Assembly: GCA_947488595.1 (NCBI GenBank)
Contig: CANKZI010000022.1
Span: 1-46,569 of the forward strand
DNA: 46,569 nt
Direction of reading: 5' to 3'
Source of the DNA: Flavobacteriaceae bacterium
GTDB taxonomy: Bacteria > Bacteroidota > Bacteroidia > Flavobacteriales > Flavobacteriaceae
This document shows positions 17,737-24,957 of this stretch, in pieces. How positions within the stretch are numbered: position 1 is the stretch's first letter; each line of letters begins with the position of its first letter. A program made the translations under genes and the position numbers. The notes beneath the pieces were generated by a model that did no database searches, was not told the DNA's origin, and saw only the letters and a list, made by a program, of their open reading frames with translations.

Positions 17737-18087
17737 ATGTCACACGAACACGTTTCTAATACAAAAAGAATTTGGCAGGTTTTTATTTTATTATCCATAG
17801 TAACAACCGTCGAAGTTGCCTTAGGGATTTTTAAGCCCGATTCACTTTATTTGAATCATTTTCTGGGTATGAATTTATTGAATTGGATATTTTACATATT
17901 AACAATTTTCAAAGCGTATTATATTGTTTGGGCGTTCATGCACATGGAAGGCGAGAAAAGCAGTCTTCGTTGGGCAGTTGTAGCACCTGTAATATTCTTG
18001 GTATTGTACTTGTTATTTATACTTTTGGTCGAGGCCGATTATATTTTTGAGGTTTTTAAAAATGCCACCATCAAGTGGAATTTTTAA
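17737..18087 (+). CDS. Cytochrome c oxidase subunit IV family protein
   Basis: The 116-residue protein has three membrane segments and the prokaryotic subunit IV pattern: RIWQVFILLSIVTTVEVALG, then YYIVWAFMHMEGEKSSLRW, then a last hydrophobic segment LVLYLLFILLVEADYIFEV. It is a small accessory subunit of the aa3 oxidase. It starts 20 bases after the long subunit III gene and is closed by a terminator. Confidence 0.9.
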   Translation: MSHEHVSNTKRIWQVFILLSIVTTVEVALGIFKPDSLYLNHFLGMNLLNWIFYILTIFKAYYIVWAFMHMEGEKSSLRWAVVAPVIFLVLYLLFILLVEADYIFEVFKNATIKWNF

Positions 18088-18103
18088 CAATATATTAATT
18101 CAG

Positions 18104-18140
18104 AAAAAAGGGTACGTTTTGCGTACCTTTTTTTATTTTT
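18104..18140 (+). terminator. Terminator after the oxidase subunit IV gene
   Basis: The stem GGTACG (18111-18116) / CGTACC (18122-18127) is flanked by A's and a long T-run. The T-run merges with the promoter of the next gene. Confidence 0.8.
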
Positions 18141-18141
18141 G
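18134..18141 (+). promoter_or_regulatory. Promoter of the Sco-like cluster, -7 element TATTTTTG
   Basis: A TAnnTTTG match starts inside the terminator T-run and lies 26 bases before the ATG at 18168. Terminator and promoter thus overlap. Confidence 0.45.
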
Positions 18142-18167
18142 CAGTAGCTTAATTCACACCTTTTCTA

Positions 18168-18806
18168 ATGAAAAAAAATGTCGTTCTTTTCGTATTATTT
18201 ATATTGCCAATTGTAGCCTATTTGTTTTTTGCATCTGGTGTAAATAGCTTTACAAAATTGCCGGTATTAACTCCTCAAATAGCTGATTTCGGACAATGGA
18301 GAAGTCTCGATGGAGCAAAAGTTTCATTAGATAAAAAAATTACAATTCTTGGTTTTTCGGGTACTGAACTTTTAAAAAATAGAGGCAATTATTTCAATCT
18401 TAACGAAAAAATTTACCAACGTTATCACGAGTTCAAAGATTTGCAGTTTGTGGTTTTATGCCCAATAGGCACCGAAGCAGATGCCAAAAAAGTAATCGAT
18501 GCATTGGCTGGCTTTACAGATGTATCTCAGTGGCATTTTGTTTTTGCTTCGTCGCAAGAGATAGAGGATTTTTATGAGCAGATGCAATTAAAAAACAAAT
18601 TAGACGCCAGTTTAGGAACGCCGGATGTTTTTATAATTGATAAAGATCGAAATCTTCGTGGTCGAAAAGATGAAAAAGAGTACAAAGAAGGTTACAATAC
18701 TTTTCATCCTTCGGAGCTGAGCAATGAAATGTTAGACGATTTTAAAATCATTTTATACGAATACCGCGCAGCACTCAAAAAGAACAACGCTGATAGAAAA
18801 ATTTAA
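18168..18806 (+). CDS. Membrane-anchored Sco-like thioredoxin-fold protein without cysteine pair
   Basis: I do not recognise a named family. The 212 residues begin with one hydrophobic anchor (VVLFVLFILPIVAYLFFAS). The soluble part has a thioredoxin-like order of strands: KITILGFSG, then LQFVVLCPIGTEADAKK, then WHFVFASSQEI, then GTPDVFIIDKDRNLRGRKDE. The last part is close in style to the end of Sco proteins. Where Sco has CxxxC, this protein has GFSGTELLKNRGNYFN, so it lacks the copper-binding cysteines. The next gene, four bases on, is a real Sco. It may be a structural partner in oxidase assembly; this is inference. Confidence 0.75.
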   Translation: MKKNVVLFVLFILPIVAYLFFASGVNSFTKLPVLTPQIADFGQWRSLDGAKVSLDKKITILGFSGTELLKNRGNYFNLNEKIYQRYHEFKDLQFVVLCPIGTEADAKKVIDALAGFTDVSQWHFVFASSQEIEDFYEQMQLKNKLDASLGTPDVFIIDKDRNLRGRKDEKEYKEGYNTFHPSELSNEMLDDFKIILYEYRAALKKNNADRKI

Positions 18807-18809
18807 ATC

Positions 18810-19496
18810 ATGGTAAAAAGCAAATCCTATATCGGAATTTCTCTTGTCATTTTGGTTTTTGGAATCTATGCGGTGCCAAAAATTGTAGCTCGATTCGAAA
18901 ACCATGATATCGTCAAAGGTGACAGATTGAATGCGGTTGCTAACGGAAATACAACCAATCCAAATTTAGTGGTAATGGGCAATGCACCAAAATTTGAATT
19001 GACAGATCAAAATAATAGTGCCATATCGAACGAAACCTACAAAGACAAAGTGTTTGTGTTAGAATTTTTCTTTTCAACATGTGCCAGTATTTGCCCAATT
19101 ATGAATACCAACCTTAAAAAAATTCAAGATTCATTTTACGGAAATAAAAACTTTGGCATCGCATCTATTACAATTGATCCAGAAAAAGACACCCCTGATA
19201 ACTTAAAAAGACATGCCGAAACATTAGGAATAAAATCACAAAATTGGCATTTTTTAACGGGAAAGAAAGAATATATTTATGATTTAGCCAACAAAGGTTT
19301 CAATCTTTATGCGGGTCAAAATGATAAATTTGAAGGCGGTTTTGAACATTCTGGTCTATTAGCTTTAATCGATAAAAACGGCAAGATTCGTTGCCGAAAA
19401 GATGAATTTGGAAACCCGATTATGTATTACGACGGATTGGAAGAAGCAGGTATCAAAGCATTAAAAGAGGATATTAAAATTTTATTAGAAGAATAA
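18810..19496 (+). CDS. Sco family copper chaperone for cytochrome c oxidase
   Basis: Sco proteins deliver copper to the CuA centre of oxidase subunit II and/or reduce its cysteines. This 228-residue protein has an N-terminal membrane anchor (YIGISLVILVFGIYAVPKIV) and a thioredoxin fold with C91 and C95 in STCASICPIMN and the copper-ligand histidine H180 in FEHSGLLALID. It is expected to face the periplasm. Its stop codon shares one base with the next start, so translation is likely coupled. Confidence 0.93.
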   Translation: MVKSKSYIGISLVILVFGIYAVPKIVARFENHDIVKGDRLNAVANGNTTNPNLVVMGNAPKFELTDQNNSAISNETYKDKVFVLEFFFSTCASICPIMNTNLKKIQDSFYGNKNFGIASITIDPEKDTPDNLKRHAETLGIKSQNWHFLTGKKEYIYDLANKGFNLYAGQNDKFEGGFEHSGLLALIDKNGKIRCRKDEFGNPIMYYDGLEEAGIKALKEDIKILLEE

Positions 19497-20080
19497 TGGA
19501 ACATAAATCTATTGAAAAAAAATACAACGTTTGGATTATCATTTTATCTATTGCAATTCCGGTTGTTGTGGCTATTTTATTCGGAATTAAACTAAAAGAT
19601 CTTGGTTATGATGTAGCACCATTGTCGTTTTTGCCGCCTATTTATGCGACAATAAACGGAATCACTGCTTTGTTATTAATCAGCGCCGTTTTGTCTATTA
19701 AAAATGGCAAACGAAAATTACACGAGTACTTAATGAAAACGGCTATTGCTTGTTCTGTTGCTTTTCTTGCAATGTATGTTGCTTATCACATGACAGCCGA
19801 ATCGGCAAAATTTGGTGACGCAAACTTTGACGGGCAAGTAGATTTGGCAGAACAAACAAGTCTTGGAATCATCAGATATATCTATTATTTCATACTCATT
19901 ACACACATCATTTTATCGGTGATTGTCATCCCGTTTGTGCTCTTGACTTATGTTCGCGCAATATCTCAAAGTTTCGAAAGACATAAAAAAATCGCACGCA
20001 TTACGTTTCCGATTTGGTTGTATGTTGCCGTGACAGGTGTTATTGTATATTTGATGATTGCTCCTTATTATGCTAATTAA
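19496..20080 (+). CDS. DUF420 / CtaM-like membrane protein
   Basis: The 194-residue inner-membrane protein has five hydrophobic segments and the DUF420 pattern: PPIYATINGITALLLISAVL, then RKLHEYLMKTAIACSV, AYHMT and FPIWLYVAVTGVIVYLM. In Staphylococcus a DUF420 protein, CtaM, is needed to make an active heme A-type oxidase. The place here, directly after Sco and sharing one base with it, fits that role. The start at 19496 is fixed by the ATAATG overlap. Confidence 0.88.
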   Translation: MEHKSIEKKYNVWIIILSIAIPVVVAILFGIKLKDLGYDVAPLSFLPPIYATINGITALLLISAVLSIKNGKRKLHEYLMKTAIACSVAFLAMYVAYHMTAESAKFGDANFDGQVDLAEQTSLGIIRYIYYFILITHIILSVIVIPFVLLTYVRAISQSFERHKKIARITFPIWLYVAVTGVIVYLMIAPYYAN

Positions 20081-20336
20081 ATCAACAAATCAAGCGCCAA
20101 GTAACAAAAATTTGAAGAATATAATTTTCTTTCTGTTTTGCTCTTTAATATTCGGATTTTCATCTAACGCCCAATGCGCAATGTGTCGTGCCGTTCTCGA
20201 AAATGAAGAAGGTGGTGTGAAAGCCGAAGCAGTTAATGATGGTATCGTTTATCTTATGGCATTTCCATATCTATTGGTGGGCATTTTGGGTTATATCATC
20301 TACAAATCCCGACAAAAGAAAAAAATAAAGGCGTAA
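20070..20336 (+). CDS. Small membrane protein with a CxxC motif (QCAMCRAVLE)
   Basis: The 88-residue product has a hydrophobic N-terminal segment (NIIFFLFCSLIFGFSSNAQ) that may be a signal peptide or anchor. It is followed at once by QCAMCRAVLENEEGG, then a second hydrophobic segment (AFPYLLVGILGYIIYK) and a basic tail. I do not know its function. Such proteins recur next to DUF420 genes in related bacteria, from memory. The CxxC may bind metal or heme. The ATG at 20070 was preferred over one at 20058, as both lie inside the preceding gene. Confidence 0.75.
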   Translation: MLIKSTNQAPSNKNLKNIIFFLFCSLIFGFSSNAQCAMCRAVLENEEGGVKAEAVNDGIVYLMAFPYLLVGILGYIIYKSRQKKKIKA

Positions 20337-20412
20337 AGTTTTTGCTACAGCATCACTTGTTCAAAGATAAAGATTTTCAATACTATGAATGGACTTTCAG
20401 CAAAAATCGTAG

Positions 20413-20420
20413 TATCTTTG
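20413..20420 (+). promoter_or_regulatory. Promoter of the Mrp-ferredoxin cluster, TATCTTTG
   Basis: An exact TAnnTTTG match lies 58 bases before the mrp start, in a spacer with no gene. Confidence 0.6.
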
Positions 20421-20478
20421 TGGGGCTTAAAAAAAGAGAAAAAGTAAATGGTATTGATCTTTATTAAGACAAAAATAT

Positions 20479-21609
20479 ATGAAACTAGACAGAAAAGAAA
20501 TCCTCAAAGCATTAGAAACAATCACAATAGCTGGCGAAGGTAAAAACATGGTCGAAAGTGGTGCCGTTACCAATGTTTTGACTTTTGGTGACGAAGTAAT
20601 CGTCGATTTGGTCATTGCAACGCCTGCCATGCACATCAAGAAAAGAGCTGAAGATGATATCAAAAAGACAATCCACGAGTTGATTTCGCCAGACGCAAAG
20701 GTCAAAGTCAACATAAAAATAGAAGTTCCAGAAAAGAATGAAATTAAAGGAAAATCAATTCCGGGAATTCAAAATATTATCGCAGTAGCTTCTGGTAAAG
20801 GAGGTGTCGGTAAATCAACGGTAACTGCAAATTTAGCAGTAACACTTGCCAGAATGGGTTTTTCAGTAGGCGTATTAGATGCCGATATTTATGGACCATC
20901 CATGCCCATTATGTTTGATGTTGAATCTGAAAAACCAATATCAGTAACAGTTGACGGGAAATCAAAAATGAAACCCATCGAAAGTTATGGCGTAAAAATG
21001 CTCTCCATAGGATTTTTTACAGCACCAAGTCAAGCCGTAATTTGGCGTGGACCGATGGCTTCAAAAGCTTTGAATCAAATGATTTTTGATGCTGATTGGG
21101 GGACACTCGACTTTATGCTTATCGACTTGCCTCCAGGAACCGGAGATATTCATTTGTCTATCATGCAATCATTACCAATAACCGGTGCCGTAGTTGTAAG
21201 TACGCCTCAAACAGTTGCTTTAGCAGATGCAAAAAAAGGTGTTTCCATGTTTATGTCAGAAAGTATCAATGTTCCAGTTCTCGGAATTATCGAAAACATG
21301 GCCTATTTTACGCCAGAAGAACTACCAAACAACAAGTATTATATTTTCGGAAAAGAAGGCGCAAAAAACCTTGCCGACGATTTGAATGTTCCATTTTTAG
21401 GCGAAGTACCTTTGGTACAATCCATTCGTGAGGCAGGAGATTACGGCCGTCCAGCAGCATTACAAACAGCATCAGTAATCGAAACAATTTTTGAAGAATT
21501 GACGCGAAATGTGGTGCAAGAGGTTGTCAGTCGAAATCAAAATCTACCAGCAACAGAAGCTGTCAAAATAACAACAATGGCTGGTTGTTCGGCTGTTAAA
21601 GGCAAATAA
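20479..21609 (+). CDS. mrp: Mrp/ApbC-type P-loop ATPase, iron-sulfur cluster carrier
   Basis: This cytosolic protein carries or inserts iron-sulfur clusters. The 376 residues hold an N-terminal MIP18-like domain (about 1-90) and a P-loop NTPase domain with ASGKGGVGKSTVTANLA (K112), a deviant Walker A. DADIYGPSMP and LIDLPPGTGDIHLS follow. The CxxC usual in ApbC and Nbp35, expected near ENMAYFTPEELPNNKYYIFG, is missing; a single Cys lies in the tail MAGCSAVKGK. The NifU scaffold gene follows 50 bases later. Confidence 0.93.
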   Translation: MKLDRKEILKALETITIAGEGKNMVESGAVTNVLTFGDEVIVDLVIATPAMHIKKRAEDDIKKTIHELISPDAKVKVNIKIEVPEKNEIKGKSIPGIQNIIAVASGKGGVGKSTVTANLAVTLARMGFSVGVLDADIYGPSMPIMFDVESEKPISVTVDGKSKMKPIESYGVKMLSIGFFTAPSQAVIWRGPMASKALNQMIFDADWGTLDFMLIDLPPGTGDIHLSIMQSLPITGAVVVSTPQTVALADAKKGVSMFMSESINVPVLGIIENMAYFTPEELPNNKYYIFGKEGAKNLADDLNVPFLGEVPLVQSIREAGDYGRPAALQTASVIETIFEELTRNVVQEVVSRNQNLPATEAVKITTMAGCSAVKGK

Positions 21610-21659
21610 ATATAAGCTGTGAGGTTGGAATTCAATTTTTAAATTGACACATTTAAATT

Positions 21660-21899
21660 ATGACATCAGAAGAATTAACTAACAATGTTCAAAAAGCCCT
21701 CGAAGAAATTCGGCCTTTTTTGAATTCGGATGGCGGTGATATCACTTTGATTTCGATTGAAGATGAAAAACATGTTACCGTTAGACTCGAAGGTGCTTGC
21801 ATTTCTTGTAGTGTAAACCAAATGACACTCAAAGCAGGTGTCGAAACAACAATCAAAAAGTTTGCTCCACAAATCGAAACGGTAGTGAATATTTTATAA
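21660..21899 (+). CDS. NifU C-terminal domain protein (Nfu-type iron-sulfur scaffold)
   Basis: A 79-residue stand-alone Nfu domain. It starts NNVQKALEEIRPFLNSDGGD and carries the cluster-binding CxxC in LEGACISCSVNQMTLKAGVE. It transfers 4Fe-4S clusters to target enzymes. The gene lies between mrp and the ferredoxin reductase gene, two bases before the latter, which supports a shared iron-sulfur role. Confidence 0.95.
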   Translation: MTSEELTNNVQKALEEIRPFLNSDGGDITLISIEDEKHVTVRLEGACISCSVNQMTLKAGVETTIKKFAPQIETVVNIL

Positions 21900-21901
21900 A
21901 A

Positions 21902-22954
21902 ATGATTACAACTGACTTACTTATAATTGGCGCAGGACCTACGGGACTGTTTGCTGTGTTTGAAGCTGGATTGCTAAAAATCCGTTGTCATATTATCGAT
22001 GCATTGCCGCAGGCGGGCGGACAATTATCAGAGTTGTATCCCAAAAAACCTATTTTTGATATTCCAGGTTTTCCTGAAGTATTGGCTGGTGATTTGGTTT
22101 CCAATTTGATGGAACAAATCAAGCAATTTCAGCCGGGTTTTACTCTTGGGGAACGTGCCGAAACCATCGAAAAAATAGATGATGGAACTTTTATTGTTAC
22201 CACACACAAAGGAACAAAACACCATGCGCAAGCCGTTGCCATTGCTGGCGGATTGGGAAGTTTTGAACCTAGAAAACCATTAATCGATGATATTGAATTT
22301 TATGAAGACAAAGGGGTTAATTATTTTATTAAAAATCCAGAGCAATTCAGAAACAAGCGTGTTGTAATTGCCGGTGGCGGTGACTCTGCTTTGGATTGGA
22401 GTATTTTTCTTTCCAATATCGCCTCAGAAGTAACTTTGATTCATAGACGGAATGAATTCCGTGGCGCTTTAGATTCAGTTGATAAAGTGCAAGAATTAAA
22501 AAATGAAGGTAAAATAAAACTCATAACGCCTGCCGAAGTCATCGGCCTCAACGGAGCAGAGCATCTTGAGTCCATTGATATTGATGAAAATGGCGCACAT
22601 CGAAAAATTGAAACTGACTATTTTATTCCGCTTTTTGGATTGTCACCCAAGCTTGGTCCCATTGGTAATTGGGGATTAGCAATAGAAAAGAACGCTATAA
22701 AAGTGGACAATGCGTTAGATTATCAAACCAATATTCCAGGAATTTATGCCATTGGGGATGTAAATACCTATCCGGGAAAACTCAAGTTGATTTTGTGTGG
22801 CTTTCACGAAGCTACGTTGATGTGTCAAAGTGTTTACCAAAAGATGCATCCAGGAAAAAAATATGTAATGAAATATACGACTGTTTCTGGAGTTGACGGT
22901 TTTGATGGAACCCGTAAGGAAGCAGAAAAAGCAGTAGTAAAAGCGATAGATTAA
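21902..22954 (+). CDS. Ferredoxin-NADP(+) reductase, thioredoxin reductase-like
   Basis: This cytosolic flavoenzyme moves electrons between NADPH and ferredoxin. The 350 residues show the FAD loop LIIGAGPTGLFAVFEAGLL, the NADPH loop VVIAGGGDSALDWSIF, and the second FAD motif YAIGDVNTYPGKLKLILCGF. It lacks the CxxC of thioredoxin reductase, which points to the YumC-type ferredoxin reductase. Its stop overlaps the ferredoxin start (TAATG), so reductase and ferredoxin are probably partners. Confidence 0.93.
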   Translation: MITTDLLIIGAGPTGLFAVFEAGLLKIRCHIIDALPQAGGQLSELYPKKPIFDIPGFPEVLAGDLVSNLMEQIKQFQPGFTLGERAETIEKIDDGTFIVTTHKGTKHHAQAVAIAGGLGSFEPRKPLIDDIEFYEDKGVNYFIKNPEQFRNKRVVIAGGGDSALDWSIFLSNIASEVTLIHRRNEFRGALDSVDKVQELKNEGKIKLITPAEVIGLNGAEHLESIDIDENGAHRKIETDYFIPLFGLSPKLGPIGNWGLAIEKNAIKVDNALDYQTNIPGIYAIGDVNTYPGKLKLILCGFHEATLMCQSVYQKMHPGKKYVMKYTTVSGVDGFDGTRKEAEKAVVKAID

Positions 22955-23280
22955 TGTCTGATATTACCATACAAATCACTGACCGCAACGGGCAAAATCA
23001 TGAAGTTCAAGCGCCCACTGATATGAACATGAATGTTATGGAGTTGATTCGCATGCACGAATTGGCGGCCGAAGGCACTGTCGGAATTTGTGGCGGAATG
23101 GCAATGTGTGCTTCTTGTCAATGTTATGTTTTGAATGATGTTCCATTACCCGAAAAAAGTGACGATGAATCCGCAATGTTGTCAGAAGCTTTTAATGTAA
23201 AAGAAAACAGCCGTTTGGGTTGTCAGATTGTAATAACCGAAGCAATAGATGGTTTGGCATTGGAATTAGCGCAAGAATAA
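22954..23280 (+). CDS. 2Fe-2S ferredoxin
   Basis: A 108-residue adrenodoxin-type ferredoxin. The cluster ligands are C46, C52, C55 and C90, in GICGGMAMCASC and RLGCQIVI, with an extra C57 nearby. It is the likely electron partner of the upstream reductase, since the start overlaps its stop. It ends one base before the convergent GDSL gene. Confidence 0.94.
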   Translation: MSDITIQITDRNGQNHEVQAPTDMNMNVMELIRMHELAAEGTVGICGGMAMCASCQCYVLNDVPLPEKSDDESAMLSEAFNVKENSRLGCQIVITEAIDGLALELAQE

Positions 23281-23281
23281 T

Positions 23282-23989
23282 TCAATCCTCTAAAATAAGC
23301 TTCGCTTGAGGCAAAATCCTTTCAACAAATTTAGCATAAGCCAACTCCGAAGGATGCAATCCATCCGAAGCTACCAAATCTGTATTCTGAATTCCCTCTC
23401 GTGTAATATCAGTTATATTAACAAAAGCAACGCCGTTTTGTTGACAATGATTTGCGGCAAAAGCGTTATATTGATCAATTTCAGTTGATATTATTCCTGG
23501 ATTATTTCCACTTTGACCAAAAGGCGAAAAGGCATAATCCGGAATCGAAACCACTATTACTCTATTTTTATTGCCTTTTGCCAAAAAAATTGCGCTGTTC
23601 AGCAATTCAGGAAATTGTTGCTCATATACTGCAAAAGGTTGGTTTTGGTATTGGTTGTTTACGCCAATCAGTAAAGTAACCAAATCCTGGTCATTAGATG
23701 GATTTTCGACTACAATTTCATTTATTAATGTTGCCGTAGTCCAGCCAGTTTGCGCAATAATTTTTAAAGTAACGTTTGCATTCAATGTTATTTCCAGTTG
23801 CCGTTTCAATTGTTCTGGAAACCTGCAAGTTTCGCAAACACTTTGGCCAATAGTATAACTATCTCCTAGCGCCAAATAGCGAATGTTTTGGTTGTTTTCT
23901 GTTGGAACAAGAACTGAGTTGTCGTTGTTTGAACAACTAACAAAAAACGTCAAAAACAAAATCCAAAATAAATGACAATATAAGCTCAT
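23282..23989 (-). CDS. SGNH/GDSL hydrolase lipoprotein
   Basis: A 235-residue secreted esterase-type hydrolase. The signal peptide ends in a lipobox (FFVSC, C19), so it is probably a lipoprotein. The blocks are GDSYTIGQ with the catalytic Ser, VTLLIGVNNQYQNQ with the Asn, and VASDGLHPSELAYAKF with the Asp and His. The substrate cannot be told from sequence. It runs against the ferredoxin gene with a one-base gap and no terminator hairpin between them. Confidence 0.92.
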   Translation of the reverse strand: MSLYCHLFWILFLTFFVSCSNNDNSVLVPTENNQNIRYLALGDSYTIGQSVCETCRFPEQLKRQLEITLNANVTLKIIAQTGWTTATLINEIVVENPSNDQDLVTLLIGVNNQYQNQPFAVYEQQFPELLNSAIFLAKGNKNRVIVVSIPDYAFSPFGQSGNNPGIISTEIDQYNAFAANHCQQNGVAFVNITDITREGIQNTDLVASDGLHPSELAYAKFVERILPQAKLILED

Positions 23990-24087
23990 ATCAAGTAACT
24001 TGAATTTTTGAATGTTAACTATAATTCAATATGGAGGCGCGAATTATTGTTTTACAGATAGTTAATTGTCTCCTAAACTAGCCCAAG

Positions 24088-24870
24088 TTAAGCGATTACT
24101 TCTTTTAGTGTAATCTTTTCTTCGATGGCATTCCACAACCCGATTCTTTTTTCCAAAGCCAATATAGCAATTTCATTGGCTTCTTTCCATTTTATCTCAT
24201 CGTTACCACACAATTCAGCTACCATTTGCAGCGCTTTTGGACCATGATCGTCTGCATCAAGTGCGATATGTCTTTCAAAATAATAAACCAATTGGTTTAG
24301 GTCGGTTGCTGGGAAGTTTTTTTGAAAATTTTTCAAAATTGCGGTAAACATATCTGGAATCAAATCTTCTCTTCCAAACGTAAATGCAGCAGCAATTTCA
24401 TGGGGTTTTCCTTCTTCAATAACGCGAAAAGTAAAATCTAGAAAAGCTTTTATGTTAGGATGTAAATCACTTTTTTTTATCGACACAAAAATATTTTGTG
24501 TAGAAGTGACATTTTCTAAAAAAGATTCGATTTGAAAAGTAGAAGCGTCACAGGCTTTCATTGCATTAAGATACATTTCAAAATGACTCAATCGTTCCCC
24601 GTTCCAAGCAAGATCACTTTCTTCTGCCAAAACAATTTCGTTAATCAAATAACGTGTTGCAGGATTTTTAGTTGCAAACCAAGGTGTTGTCGTACAAGTC
24701 AAGTTCGCTTGTAATGCTTTTAATAACGACATGAAATCCCAAACAGCATATACATGACTTTCTAAAAAACAAAGAAGATCTTCTGGTGTTTGAATTTTTT
24801 GATACAAAGGGTGTTGTAACAGTATTGCTTTTTGAGGTTGGATACTGTAGTTTATGCTTTCAATTGACAT
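24088..24870 (-). CDS. DUF3050 family protein
   Basis: A 260-residue soluble, mainly helical protein without signal peptide. Features include HPLYQKIQTPEDLLCFLESH, VYAVWDFMSLLKALQ, a conserved acidic stretch NEIVLAEESD, and FERHIALDADDHGPKALQMV. I recognise it as DUF3050, which has a fold like heme oxygenase and iron-using oxidases; the spaced Glu and His residues fit a metal site. Its reaction is unknown. It is a single gene, separated from gcdH by a terminator. Confidence 0.85.
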   Translation of the reverse strand: MSIESINYSIQPQKAILLQHPLYQKIQTPEDLLCFLESHVYAVWDFMSLLKALQANLTCTTTPWFATKNPATRYLINEIVLAEESDLAWNGERLSHFEMYLNAMKACDASTFQIESFLENVTSTQNIFVSIKKSDLHPNIKAFLDFTFRVIEEGKPHEIAAAFTFGREDLIPDMFTAILKNFQKNFPATDLNQLVYYFERHIALDADDHGPKALQMVAELCGNDEIKWKEANEIAILALEKRIGLWNAIEEKITLKEVIA

Positions 24871-24891
24871 GACTTTTTTTATTGTAAATGT

Positions 24892-24918
24892 AAAAAAAGC
24901 TTCTCTGCGAGAAGAAAC
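24892..24918 (-). terminator. Terminator of the glutaryl-CoA dehydrogenase gene
   Basis: The stem CTTCTC (24900-24905) / GAGAAG (24909-24914) has a three-base loop. On the minus strand it is followed by seven T's, and the plus strand also has a shorter T-run. Confidence 0.75.
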
Positions 24919-24957
24919 TTTTTAAGAATTTATAAAATATTTAATAGTTGTTTCATG

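Noticed and set aside
15135..20336. Complete cytochrome c oxidase operon
   Set aside because: Subunits I and II are absent, so it is only the assembly and small-subunit part.
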